This document shows, one piece after another, positions 31,747 through 40,374 of a stretch of 42,545 nucleotides of DNA; position 1 is the stretch's first letter, and each line of letters begins with the position of its first letter. The position numbers and the translations under genes were made by a program. The notes under the pieces were generated by a model. It saw only the letters and a program-made list of their open reading frames with translations, searched no databases and had not been told where the DNA came from. Source of the DNA: an uncultured Oscillospiraceae bacterium. Lineage in GTDB: Bacteria; Bacillota; Clostridia; Oscillospirales; Oscillospiraceae. The DNA lies in the NCBI GenBank assembly GCA_910585155.1, contig CAJUEC010000021.1, forward strand, positions 1-42,545. Direction: 5' to 3'.

Positions 31747-34700
31747 ATGCCTGACCATTACACCGAGGCCCAGTATGAGAGCGCTGTCCTCCAGCTGTTC
31801 CAGGAGCGGCTGGGCTACGCCTGCCTGTACGGCCCCGACGCGGACCGGGACTACAGCTCCCCCCTCTATGAGGAGCTGCTGCTGCCCGCGCTGCAGCGCA
31901 TCAACCGGGATATGCCCATGGAGGCGGTGGACCAGGCGGTGCGCAGGCTCAGGGACCTGGGGGGGGGCTCCCTGGCCCAGAAGAACATGGTCTTCATGGA
32001 CTATCTGCAAAACGGCGTCACGGTGGAGTATCTGGAAAACGGCCGGCCGCGCAGCGGACTGGTCTATCTGGTGGACTACAGCAGCCCCGACAACAACGAC
32101 TTCACCGCGGCCAACCAGTGGACCTTCCTGGAGTACGCCCAGGGCCGCCTGGACATCGTCCTGTTTGTCAACGGCCTGCCCCTGGCCGTGATGGAGCTGA
32201 AGTCCCCCTCCCGGATGAACGCGGACGCCTCCTCCGCCTACCGCCAGCTGCGTCGGTACATGCGCGAGCTTCCCTCCCTGTTCGCCTACAACGCGGTGTG
32301 TGTCGTCAGCGACCTGGCCGCCTCCAGGGCGGGCACCATCACCTCCGGCGAGAACCGCTTCATGGAGTGGAAGAGCCGGGACGGCAGCTATGAGAGCGGG
32401 GCCCACGGGGGGTTCGACACGTTTTTCGAGGGGATGTTTGAAAAGCGCCGGTTTCTGGACATCCTGAAAAATTTCATCTGCTTTCGGATGGAGGCCGAGG
32501 GGCCCTGTAAAATCCTGGCGGGCTACCACCAGTATTTCGCGGTCAAAAAGGCGGTGGCCTCCGCCCGCGCCGCCGCCGCCGCCGACGGCAAGGGCGGCGT
32601 GTTCTGGCACACCCAGGGCAGCGGAAAGTCCCTGTCCATGCTGTTCTACGCCCGCGCCCTCCAATCCGCGCTGGAGAGCCCCACCATCGTGGTCATCACC
32701 GACCGCAACGAGCTGGACGGCCAGCTCTACAGCCTGTTTTCCCAGTGCCGGGAGTTCCTGCGCCAGACGCCCCGGCAGGCCAGGAGCCGCCGCCATCTGA
32801 AGGAGCTGCTGGCGGACCGGGAGACCAACGGCATCATCTTTTCCACCATGCAGAAGTTTGAGGAGGGGCTGGGCGTCCTCTCCCCGCGGCGGAACATCGT
32901 GGTCATCGCGGACGAGGCCCACCGGGGGCAGTACGGCCTGAGGGAGAAGGTGGTCATGCGCCAGGGGGAGGCCCACACGGTGGTGGGCACCGCCCGGGTG
33001 ATCCGGGACAGCCTGCCCAACGCCACCTATATCGGCTTTACCGGCACCCCCATCTCCTCCCGGGACCGCAGCACCCGGGAGGTGTTCGGCGATTATATTG
33101 ACATCTACGACATGACCCAGGCGGTGGAGGACGGGGCCACCCGGCCGGTGTACTACGAGAGCCGGGTGGTCCACCTGCGGCTGGACCAGGAGGCCCTGCG
33201 CCTCATGGACGCGGAGTACGACCGAATGGCCCAGAGCGCCGACCCCTATGTCATCGGGGTGAGCAAGCAGGAGCTGGGCCGGATGGAGACCATCCTGGGC
33301 TCCGACCAGGCCATCTGCTCCCTGGTGGACGACATTTTGGATCACTACGAGCACTACCGGGCGGGTCTGCTCACCGGCAAGGCCATGATCGTGGCCTACT
33401 CCCGGGCCATCGCCATGAAGCTGTACCGGCGCATCCTGGAGCTGCGCCCCGGCTGGGGGGAGAAGGTGGCCCTGGTCATGACCCAGGGCGCCGGCGACTC
33501 CAAGGAGTGGCGGGAGATCATCGGCAGCCAGGCCCACCGGGAGGAGCTGGCCCGGAGGTTCAAGGACGACGCTTCCCCCCTGAAGATCGCCATTGTGGTG
33601 GACATGTGGCTCACCGGCTTTGACGTGCCCTCCCTGGCCACCATGTACGTGTACAAGCCCATGTCCGGCCACAACCTGATGCAGGCCATTGCCCGGGTGA
33701 ACCGGGTCTTCGGCGACAAAGAGGGCGGGCTGGTGGTGGACTATGTGGGCTTGGCCGCCGCCCTCAAGCAGGCCATGCACGACTACACCCGGCGGGACCG
33801 GCAGAACTACGGCGACCCCGACATCGGCAAAACCGCCTACTTCAAATTCCTGGAAAAGCTGTCCGTCTGCCAGGACCTGTTTCACGGCTACGACTACTCC
33901 GCCTTCCTCACCGGGACGGACCTGGACCGGGCCAAGGTGATCAGCGGCGGCGTCAACTTCCTGCTGGGCAGGCGGGTGGAGGAGAGCGGCCTGCCGGACC
34001 GGGAGCGGACCCACCGGATCTACCTCCGGGAGGCGCTGCTGCTGCGGCAGTCCCTGTCGCTGTGCAGCAGTCTGGCGGACCGGCGGACCCGGCTGGAGGC
34101 CGCCTTTTTCGAGGCGGTGAGGACCATGCTCCTCCGGCTGACCGGCGGCGGAGGCGGGCAGAGGTTCACCCTCCCCGAGATCAACCAGCGCATCAGCGGG
34201 CTCTTGCGGCAGAGCGTCCAGAGCGAGGGCGTCATCAACCTGTTCGCCGACGTCAAGGCGGAGTTCTCCCTGTTCGACCCCCGCTTCCTGGAGGAGATCG
34301 CCCAGGCCAAGGAGAAAAACCTGGCGGTGGAGCTGCTGAAGAAGCTGATCGAGGAGCAGGTCTCCGTCTGCCGGCGGACCAACGTGGTGAAGTCCGAGGC
34401 GTTCAGCCAGGTTCTTCGGGAGATAATGGGCCGGTATCTGAGGGGGATGCTCACCAACGAGGAGGTCATTCAGGAGCTGCTCCGGCTGGCCCGGGACATC
34501 ACGGCGGCGGGGCAGGAGGGCGGCGCGCTGGGCCTGAGCCCGGAGGAGCTGGCCTTTTACGACGCGCTGGCAAAGCCCGGACCCGCCGGGGCGCTCCAGG
34601 AGAGCGGGGCGCTGGTCCCCGTGGCCAGGGAACTCACCGATACCCTCCGAAGCAGCTGCACCATCGACTGGCAGAAGAAGGAGAGCGCCCAGGCGGGGAT

Positions 34701-34821
34701 GCGGCGGCTGATCAAGCGCCTTCTCAAGCGGAACGGCTACCCGCAGGAGGGGATGGAGGAGGCGGTCCAGGCGGTGATGCGCCAGTGCGAGATGTGGACG
34801 GATCCCCTTGAGGACGATTGA
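31747..34821 (+). CDS. hsdR: Type I restriction endonuclease subunit HsdR
   Basis: A 1024-residue restriction/translocase subunit. The N-terminal PD-(D/E)XK nuclease has D136 (LDIVLF) and E150-x-K152 (VMELKSP). The SF2 motor has Walker A with K294 (HTQGSGKS), DEAH-type D389-H392 (IADEAHRGQYG), and later motif IARVNRVFGDKEGG. C-terminal helices (about 800-1024) bind the methyltransferase. ATG 31747 follows AAAGGAG. No frameshift is seen, so the system looks intact. Confidence 0.96.
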   Translation: MPDHYTEAQYESAVLQLFQERLGYACLYGPDADRDYSSPLYEELLLPALQRINRDMPMEAVDQAVRRLRDLGGGSLAQKNMVFMDYLQNGVTVEYLENGRPRSGLVYLVDYSSPDNNDFTAANQWTFLEYAQGRLDIVLFVNGLPLAVMELKSPSRMNADASSAYRQLRRYMRELPSLFAYNAVCVVSDLAASRAGTITSGENRFMEWKSRDGSYESGAHGGFDTFFEGMFEKRRFLDILKNFICFRMEAEGPCKILAGYHQYFAVKKAVASARAAAAADGKGGVFWHTQGSGKSLSMLFYARALQSALESPTIVVITDRNELDGQLYSLFSQCREFLRQTPRQARSRRHLKELLADRETNGIIFSTMQKFEEGLGVLSPRRNIVVIADEAHRGQYGLREKVVMRQGEAHTVVGTARVIRDSLPNATYIGFTGTPISSRDRSTREVFGDYIDIYDMTQAVEDGATRPVYYESRVVHLRLDQEALRLMDAEYDRMAQSADPYVIGVSKQELGRMETILGSDQAICSLVDDILDHYEHYRAGLLTGKAMIVAYSRAIAMKLYRRILELRPGWGEKVALVMTQGAGDSKEWREIIGSQAHREELARRFKDDASPLKIAIVVDMWLTGFDVPSLATMYVYKPMSGHNLMQAIARVNRVFGDKEGGLVVDYVGLAAALKQAMHDYTRRDRQNYGDPDIGKTAYFKFLEKLSVCQDLFHGYDYSAFLTGTDLDRAKVISGGVNFLLGRRVEESGLPDRERTHRIYLREALLLRQSLSLCSSLADRRTRLEAAFFEAVRTMLLRLTGGGGGQRFTLPEINQRISGLLRQSVQSEGVINLFADVKAEFSLFDPRFLEEIAQAKEKNLAVELLKKLIEEQVSVCRRTNVVKSEAFSQVLREIMGRYLRGMLTNEEVIQELLRLARDITAAGQEGGALGLSPEELAFYDALAKPGPAGALQESGALVPVARELTDTLRSSCTIDWQKKESAQAGMRRLIKRLLKRNGYPQEGMEEAVQAVMRQCEMWTDPLEDD

Positions 34822-34825
34822 ACAA

Positions 34826-34858
34826 CAGGCGGGAGAGGCTGAACGCCTCTCCCGCCTG
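34826..34858. terminator. Shared hairpin between hsdR and cysS
   Basis: A perfect 14-bp stem (CAGGCGGGAGAGGC) with loop TGAAC lies in the 43-base gap between two convergent genes. No long T run, but it is well placed as a bidirectional terminator. Confidence 0.75.
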
Positions 34859-34864
34859 AGCTTC

Positions 34865-36316
34865 TCAGACCCGCTTCCACACCGCGCCGCCGGGCACGTC
34901 GGTGACCTCGATGCCCTGGGCCTTCAGCTCGTCCCGGATGCGGTCCGCTTCGGCGAAGTTCTTCGCCTTTTTGGCCTGGGCCCGTTGCAGCACCAGCCCG
35001 TCGATGTCCGGGTCGCCCTCCCCCTGGACGGTGAAGCCGCCGGCGCTGGACGCGGTCTTGGCCTGGGCGGCCTCCCGCTCCCGCAGCGCCGCCGCCCGCT
35101 CCAGCAGGGACAGGGACAGCACCTGGTCAAAGCTGGCCAGCACCGCCCGCTTGGTCACGTCGTTCACCGGGGTCTTGAGCACGTCGTACAGGCAGGTGAT
35201 GCCCATGGAGGTGTTCAGGTCGTTGCCCACCTGGGTGAGAAATTTTTCCTTGAGCTGTTTTGCCGCCTCCTCGTCCACCGGGCCGGCCGTCCCGGTGAGG
35301 GCGGCGATCCGCTTGATCAGCTTCTGGTAGGCCCCCGCCGCGTTGTCCAGGTTCTCCCAGGAGAACACCAGCCCCTTGCGGTAGTGGCTCTGGAGGCAGA
35401 AGAAGCGGTAGGCCAGGGGGTCGTACCCCTTCTCCTCCAGCAGGGAGACGGTGAGGAATTCCCCCTTGGACTTGGACATCTTGCCCGAGTTGGTGTTCAG
35501 GTGGTGGACGTGGAACCACTGCTGGCACCAGGGGTGGCCCAGATAGGCCTCCGACTGGGCGATCTCGTTGGTGTGGTGGGGGAAGGCGTTGTCCACCCCG
35601 CCGCAGTGGAGGTCCAGGTACTCCCCGTTGAACTTCATGGAGATGCAGGAGCACTCGATGTGCCAGCCGGGGTAGCCCACCCCCCAGGGGGAGTCCCATT
35701 TCAGGGCCTGGTCCTCGAACTTGGACTTGGTGAACCAGAGGACGAAGTCGTTCTTGCTGCGCTTGTTCTGGTCCTCCTCCACCCCCTCCCGGACGCCCAC
35801 CGCCAGGTCGTCCTCGTCGTGGTCGTTGAACACGTAGTAGCGCTCCAGGGTGGAGGTGTCGAAGTACACGTTGCCCCCCGCCACGTAGGCGGAGCCCTTT
35901 TCGATGAGGGCGGACACCACCCGGATGAACTCGTCGATGAGCCCCGTGGCGGGCTGGACCACTTCGGGGGTCTTGATGTTCAGCCTGGCGCAGTCGCCGA
36001 AGAAGGCATCGGTGTAGAACTTGGCGATGTCCATCACCGACTTGTTCTCCCGCCTGGCCCCCTTGAGCATCTTGTCCTCGCCGGTGTCCGCGTCGGAGGC
36101 CAGGTGGCCCACGTCGGTGATGTTCATCACCCGGTTCACCTCATAGCCCTCGTACCGCAGAAACTTCTCCAACACGTCCTCCATGATGTAGGAGCGCAGG
36201 TTGCCGATGTGGGCGAAGTGGTAGACGGTGGGGCCGCAGGTGTACATCTCCACCCGGCCGGGGATGCGGGTTTTGAACGCTTCCTTCTTGTGGGTGGCGG
36301 AATTGTAGAGATACAT
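34865..36316 (-). CDS. cysS: Cysteine--tRNA ligase
   Basis: A 483-residue class I aminoacyl-tRNA synthetase. Zinc ligand C27 and the HIGN signature (36-39) are in YTCGPTVYHFAHIGNLR, further zinc-site residues lie in IECSCI and the HCGG stretch, and KMSKS is present (SGKMSKSKGEF). ATG 36316 follows GGAGG by eight bases; a longer frame from 36337 has no ribosome site. It lies downstream of cysE, separated by a GC-rich tandem repeat, and is probably read from the cysE T-box transcript. Confidence 0.96.
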   Translation of the reverse strand: MYLYNSATHKKEAFKTRIPGRVEMYTCGPTVYHFAHIGNLRSYIMEDVLEKFLRYEGYEVNRVMNITDVGHLASDADTGEDKMLKGARRENKSVMDIAKFYTDAFFGDCARLNIKTPEVVQPATGLIDEFIRVVSALIEKGSAYVAGGNVYFDTSTLERYYVFNDHDEDDLAVGVREGVEEDQNKRSKNDFVLWFTKSKFEDQALKWDSPWGVGYPGWHIECSCISMKFNGEYLDLHCGGVDNAFPHHTNEIAQSEAYLGHPWCQQWFHVHHLNTNSGKMSKSKGEFLTVSLLEEKGYDPLAYRFFCLQSHYRKGLVFSWENLDNAAGAYQKLIKRIAALTGTAGPVDEEAAKQLKEKFLTQVGNDLNTSMGITCLYDVLKTPVNDVTKRAVLASFDQVLSLSLLERAAALREREAAQAKTASSAGGFTVQGEGDPDIDGLVLQRAQAKKAKNFAEADRIRDELKAQGIEVTDVPGGAVWKRV

Positions 36317-36340
36317 GGTGATTGTCCTCCGTTTCATATG

Positions 36341-36622
36341 TTGTCACGCTGCGCCTGCTCGCGACGCGCGGCTTCGCTCCGATTCAGGCAAAACCCAGCC
36401 GTGCCTCCGGCCCTTCTTGGGCTTTTGCCCTCACTCCGCTCCATCCGCGCTGCTCACAACGGCTGCGCGCTTCTCGTCCAGTTGTCACGCTGCGCCTGCT
36501 CGCGACGCGCGGCTTCGCTCCGATTCAGGCAAAACACAGCCGTGCCTCCGGCCCTTCTTGGGCTTTTGCCTTCACTCCGCTCCATCCGCGCTGCTCACAA
36601 CGGCTCCGCGCTTCTCGTCCAG
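36341..36622 (+). repeat. Tandem 141-bp GC-rich repeat, two units
   Basis: Units 36341-36481 and 36482-36622 differ at three positions by eye. Each runs from TTGTCACGCTGCGCC through a stem-loop with GGCAAAA/TTTTGCC arms to GCGCTTCTCGTCCAG. The layout matches the repeat at 1429-1590 with another hairpin sequence. Unit 2 overlaps the 3' end of cysE (36572-36622), so the repeat encodes the last residues and the stop of CysE. Confidence 0.85.
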
Positions 36623-37240
36623 CAGCTTCTCCAGCGCCTCCACCCGGTCAGACAGGGCGGCCAGCTTCTCCAGGCTGGGGCTCTTTACGCTGGTCTGGTC
36701 CACCTCGTCGGCAAAGTGGGTGGACCGCCCCGCGATCTTCACGATCTGGGCCGGGATGCCCACGGCGGTGGCGTCGGCGGGCACCTCGCTGAGCACCACC
36801 GCGTTGGCGGCGATGCGGGAATTGTCCCCCACCCGGAAAGGGCCCAGCACCTTGGCCCCGGTGGAGATGAGCACGTTGTTGCCGATGGTGGGGTGGCGCT
36901 TGCCCTGGTCCTTGCCGGTGCCCCCCAGGGTGACCCCGTGGTAGATCAGGCAGTCGTCCCCCACCTCGGCGGTCTCGCCGATGACGATGCCCATGCCGTG
37001 GTCGATGACCAGCCTGCGGCCGATCTTCGCGCCGGGGTGGATCTCAATGCCCGTCCAGCAGCGGCTCCACTGGGACACGCACCGGGCCAGGAATTTCAGC
37101 CGGTGACAGTACAGAAAGTGGGCGATTCTGTGGTAAATGGTGGCGTGCACGCCGGGATACAGCAGGAAAATCTCCAGCCGGCTCCGGGCCGCCGGGTCCC
37201 GGGCCTGATAGGCCCGCAGCGTCTCCCCCAATCGGGTCAT
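36572..37240 (-). CDS. cysE: Serine O-acetyltransferase
   Basis: A 222-residue acetyltransferase making O-acetylserine for cysteine synthesis. The left-handed beta-helix with hexapeptide repeats spans about 65-165 (IEIHPGAKIGRRLVIDHGMGIVIGETAEVGDD, GVTLGGTGKDQGKRHPTIGNNV), with catalytic Asp/His in IDHGMG and YHGVTLGG. It is the short SAT form lacking the large N-terminal helical domain. ATG 37240 follows GGAGG; the longer frame runs into the leader and is rejected. The tail EKRGAVVSSADGAE is encoded by a repeat unit, an unusual origin. Controlled by the T-box. Confidence 0.95.
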   Translation of the reverse strand: MTRLGETLRAYQARDPAARSRLEIFLLYPGVHATIYHRIAHFLYCHRLKFLARCVSQWSRCWTGIEIHPGAKIGRRLVIDHGMGIVIGETAEVGDDCLIYHGVTLGGTGKDQGKRHPTIGNNVLISTGAKVLGPFRVGDNSRIAANAVVLSEVPADATAVGIPAQIVKIAGRSTHFADEVDQTSVKSPSLEKLAALSDRVEALEKLLDEKRGAVVSSADGAE

Positions 37241-37254
37241 GAAGCAGTCCTCCT

Positions 37255-37505
37255 TGTCCAAAAAGAAAAGCGCCCCCCACGCCCTGCCCGGGCATGAGAG
37301 GCGGCAGCACCGCGGTTCCACTCTCGTTTCTCGCTCATGGCCGTGACGTGGCCGGACGGAGGGCTCCCATGTCCCCCGCGCTCCCGCTCGCATTTCGCCT
37401 GGCCCTCCCCGGGGGCGGCTTTCAGCCTGGGCTGCCCCTCTCTGACGGTTCTCCGGCCGGACTACTCCCCGCGTTCCCCGCGCTATTTGATTTTCATACC
37501 GTTCC
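37255..37505 (-). ncRNA. Cysteine-specific T-box leader of cysE-cysS
   Basis: The minus strand carries the T-box sequence AGAGTGGAACCGCGGT (37309-37324), followed by a GC-rich stem and a T-rich tract (TTTTCTTTTT) before the cysE ribosome site. Upstream is a long structured leader. A GAAATGCGA segment places TGC (37390-37392), a Cys codon, as the likely specifier. Uncharged tRNA-Cys should pair with it and allow antitermination. Confidence 0.88.
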
Positions 37506-37508
37506 AGT

Positions 37509-37537
37509 ATACTATCACATTCGGAGAAAGGTGTCAA
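37509..37537 (-). promoter_or_regulatory. SigA-type promoter of the cysE T-box transcript
   Basis: On the minus strand TTGACA (37532-37537), 17-bp spacer, TAGTAT (37509-37514). Confidence 0.85.
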
Positions 37538-37546
37538 GAGAATCCA

Positions 37547-37574
37547 GGCCCGTCCGGCAGCCGCCGGACGGGCC
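37547..37574. terminator. Hairpin downstream of citrate synthase
   Basis: A perfect 12-bp stem GGCCCGTCCGGC (37547-37558), loop AGCC, complement 37563-37574. It lies between the citrate synthase stop and the cysE promoter. The T run (CTTTTC) is on the plus-strand side, so its use for the minus-strand gene is uncertain. Confidence 0.6.
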
Positions 37575-37603
37575 CTTTTCTGCTTTCCGGGCCAGGGGCC
37601 CCG

Positions 37604-39010
37604 TCACCCCCGCTGGTCCAGGGGAATGAAGGACCGCCTGGGCATGACCGCCTTGTAGGCCGGGCGGATGATCCGGCCATAGGGGTTGTACACCTCCTCC
37701 ACCCGGTGGGCGCACCAGCCCACGATGCGGGCGATGGCGAACAGCGGGGTGTACAGCTCCGGGGGGATGTCCATCATCTTGTACACCAGGCCGGAGTACA
37801 TGTCCACGTTGGCGCACATCGCCTTCTCCTGGCCGGTGACGGCGTGGAACAGGTCGGGGGTGAGCCGCTCCACCCGCTCGAACAGCTCGAACTCCTCCAG
37901 CATCCCCTTGTCCGCCGCCATCTTTTTGGCGAACTGCTTGAGAAGGATGGCCCGGGGGTCGGAGACGGTGTAGATGGCGTGGCCCATGCCGTAGATGAGC
38001 CCCGAGCCGTCCCCCGCCTCCTTTTTCAGAATCCGCGTGAGGTAGGCGGAGACCTCGTCGTCGTCCCTCCAGTCCTTCACGTTGGCCTCGATCTCGTCAA
38101 ACATGCGCATCACCCGCGCGTTGGCACCGCCGTGCTTGGGGCCCTTCAGGGAGCCCACCGCCGCGGCGATGGCGGAATAGATGTCCGTGCCCGAGGAGGA
38201 CAGCACCCGGCAGGCGAAGGCGGAGTTGTTGCCGCCGCCGTGCTCCATGTGGAGCACCAGGCACAGGTCCAGCAGTCGGGCCTCCTCCTGGGTGAAGGCG
38301 TTGTTGTGCCGGACGGAGTAGAGGAAGTTCTCCGCCACGGACAGCTCGGGCTGGGGCCGGTGCAGGTACAGGGAGTCCCGGTCGAAGTAGTGCTTTTTGG
38401 CGGCGAAGGCGTGGGCCACCACCACCGGGAACCGGGCGATGAGCCGGATGGCCTGGACCATCTCCATGGGCAGGGTGTTGTTGTCCGGGTCCGGGTCGTA
38501 GGAGTACAGCGCCAGCACCGACCGGGCCAGCTTGTTCATGATGTCGTGGCTGGGGGCGGTGAGAATCATGTCCTCGGTGAAGTTGGGGGGCAGCTCCCGG
38601 AAAAAGGCCAGGATGCCCCGGAACTGCTCCAGCTCCTCCGCCGTGGGCAGGCCGCCGAACATCAGCAGGTAGGCCGTCTCCTCATAGCCGAACCGCCCCG
38701 CCTGGGTGAAGCCCTGGATCAGCTCCTCCACGTCGATGCCCCGGTAGAACAGCTGGCCGGGGGTGGGCACCTTTTCGCCGTCCTGCATGATGTAGCCCCG
38801 CACGTTGCCGATGAGGGTGACCCCGGCCATAACGCCGGTCCCGTCCTGGTTGCGCAGGCCCCGCTTCACGTCGTACTTTTCATAGTAGCGGGGGGAGATC
38901 TGGGTATACTTCTCAAATTCTCCGCATATCCCTTGAATGAAGTCCACCGAAGCGCTGTACTGCTCCACGGCCTTCCTGCGCGCCTCGATCAGGTTGTCGA
39001 TGATGTTCAT
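37604..39010 (-). CDS. Citrate synthase
   Basis: A 468-residue citrate synthase (oxaloacetate plus acetyl-CoA to citrate). Catalytic residues are His in GPKHGGAN, His in YGMGHAIYT, and Asp in NVDMYSG; the LHMEHGGGNNSAF region is also typical. I give ATG 39010; TTG 39016 has better spacing from GGAGG (nine bases) and could be the real start, adding two residues. It is monocistronic with a strong promoter. In an anaerobe it probably serves glutamate synthesis. 2-Methylcitrate synthase is a less likely alternative. Confidence 0.93.
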   Translation of the reverse strand: MNIIDNLIEARRKAVEQYSASVDFIQGICGEFEKYTQISPRYYEKYDVKRGLRNQDGTGVMAGVTLIGNVRGYIMQDGEKVPTPGQLFYRGIDVEELIQGFTQAGRFGYEETAYLLMFGGLPTAEELEQFRGILAFFRELPPNFTEDMILTAPSHDIMNKLARSVLALYSYDPDPDNNTLPMEMVQAIRLIARFPVVVAHAFAAKKHYFDRDSLYLHRPQPELSVAENFLYSVRHNNAFTQEEARLLDLCLVLHMEHGGGNNSAFACRVLSSSGTDIYSAIAAAVGSLKGPKHGGANARVMRMFDEIEANVKDWRDDDEVSAYLTRILKKEAGDGSGLIYGMGHAIYTVSDPRAILLKQFAKKMAADKGMLEEFELFERVERLTPDLFHAVTGQEKAMCANVDMYSGLVYKMMDIPPELYTPLFAIARIVGWCAHRVEEVYNPYGRIIRPAYKAVMPRRSFIPLDQRG

Positions 39011-39074
39011 GCTCAAGATAACCCGCCTCCTTTGACGTATCCGAATGTGGCAGCTTCCAATGACTGTAAAGACT

Positions 39075-39103
39075 ATTATAACGCAATTTTGAGGCCGCGT
39101 CAA
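39075..39103 (-). promoter_or_regulatory. SigA-type promoter of citrate synthase
   Basis: On the minus strand TTGACG (39098-39103), 17-bp spacer, perfect TATAAT (39075-39080). Confidence 0.88.
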
Positions 39104-39186
39104 TGCAATTTTGTTGTGATAGTTCCGAAAAGCCCCGGATTTTTCCCACTCATTCTGGCCGTTTTTGAATAATCGAGGTGTTTGAC

Positions 39187-40227
39187 TTGCGAAATCTGGA
39201 CGCATGGCGGGCGCTGCGCGCCCCCTTCCTCACCGGGCTGGCCCTGGGAATCGTCCTGCTGCTGCTCCCTCTGGCCGCCCTGGGGGGCGGGGAGGAGGAG
39301 GCCCGCAGCGTACCCACCCTGCCCGCCAGCCCCACCCCGGCGGTCCAGCCCACCCCCACCCTCACCCCGGGGGAGTGGGACGGGGCGCAGACCCTGCGCC
39401 TGCTGGGGCAGGACGGGCAGGTGGCGGAGCTGACCATGGCGGACTACCTGTGGGGGGTGGTGGCGGCGGAGATGCCCGCCGCCTTCGAGCCGGAGGCCCT
39501 CCGGGCCCAGGCGGTGTGCGCCCGGACCTACAGTCTGTGGAAGCTGCAGGCCAAGAGCCACCAGGCGGACGGGGCGGACATCTGCGCCGACTCCTCCTGC
39601 TGTCAGGCCTACCTCTCCCCCCAGGACGCCGCCCAGCGGTGGGGGGAGAGCGCCGCCCCCGGCTACCAGGCCAAAATCGCCGCCGCCGTGGCGGACACCG
39701 ACGGCCAGGTGCTCACCTACGAGGGCGCGCCCATCCAGGCGGTGTTTTTCTCCTCCGCCGCCGGGGCCACCGAGGACGCCCAGGCGGTGTGGGGGCGGGC
39801 CCTGCCCTACCTGGTGTCGGTGGACAGCCCCGAGGGGGAGGAGGTGCCCAACTACCGCTCCACCGTCACCCTGACGGCGGAGCAGGTGAAAAAGGCGGCG
39901 GGGGAGGCGGGGCTGGACGCCGACCTGTCCGGGGAGCCCTCCGCCTGGTTCCAAAACCTCACCCGCACCGCCTCCGGCCGGGTGGCGTCGGTGGAGCTGG
40001 GGGGGATCTCCCTGTCCGGCGGCGCGGCCCGCAGCCTCTTTGCCCTGCGCTCCGCCTGCTTCGATGTGAGCGAGCAGGACGGGGTGTTCACCTTCTCCGT
40101 CACCGGATACGGCCACGGGGTGGGCATGAGCCAGTACGGCGCCAACGCCATGGCGAAGGCCGGCAGCGGCTGGCAGGACATCCTGGCCCACTACTACACC
40201 GGGGCCCAGCTCCAGACCGGGCTGTGA
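39187..40227 (+). CDS. SpoIID/LytB domain protein
   Basis: About 346 residues: an N-terminal membrane anchor (LTGLALGIVLLLLPLAAL), a Pro/Thr-rich linker, and the SpoIID domain. The lytic transglycosylase Glu is in VVAAEMPAAFEPEALRAQAV, with the Cys pair near CADSSCCQAY and the ending GYGHGVGMSQYGANAMA. SpoIID strips peptidoglycan during engulfment. No ATG is available; I prefer TTG 39187, six bases after GAGGTG, over GTG 39178, which has no ribosome site. Divergent from citrate synthase. No spoIIQ or spoIIID neighbour, so a paralogue role is possible. Confidence 0.9.
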   Translation: MRNLDAWRALRAPFLTGLALGIVLLLLPLAALGGGEEEARSVPTLPASPTPAVQPTPTLTPGEWDGAQTLRLLGQDGQVAELTMADYLWGVVAAEMPAAFEPEALRAQAVCARTYSLWKLQAKSHQADGADICADSSCCQAYLSPQDAAQRWGESAAPGYQAKIAAAVADTDGQVLTYEGAPIQAVFFSSAAGATEDAQAVWGRALPYLVSVDSPEGEEVPNYRSTVTLTAEQVKKAAGEAGLDADLSGEPSAWFQNLTRTASGRVASVELGGISLSGGAARSLFALRSACFDVSEQDGVFTFSVTGYGHGVGMSQYGANAMAKAGSGWQDILAHYYTGAQLQTGL

Positions 40228-40268
40228 GGCCGCCTCCTTGAAGGATTCCTTAAATTTTGGCGCAGACG

Positions 40269-40297
40269 TTGCATTTTTCTCCCTCCTATGGTATGAT
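40269..40297 (+). promoter_or_regulatory. Putative promoter of the LTA-synthase-like gene
   Basis: TTGCAT (40269-40274), 17-bp spacer, TATGAT (40292-40297). A nested inverted repeat starts at the -10 region and ends at the ribosome site: CCTATGGTAT (40285-40294) with ATACCATAGG (40353-40362), and inside it GGCATAAAAG (40315-40324) with CTTTTATGCC (40340-40349). Confidence 0.7.
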
Positions 40298-40374
40298 AAA
40301 TGGCATCTTGAGCCGGCATAAAAGTGTGGAAATTCCCCTCTTTTATGCCCATATACCATAGGAAGTGACCGTTG

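Noticed and set aside
36341..36622. CRISPR-like array
   Set aside because: Two 141-bp near-identical units directly abutting, without spacers or cas genes; it is a tandem duplication.
34808..37297. Plus-strand frame of 829 codons opposite cysS and cysE
   Set aside because: Shadow frame; it also crosses the tandem repeat and T-box leader.
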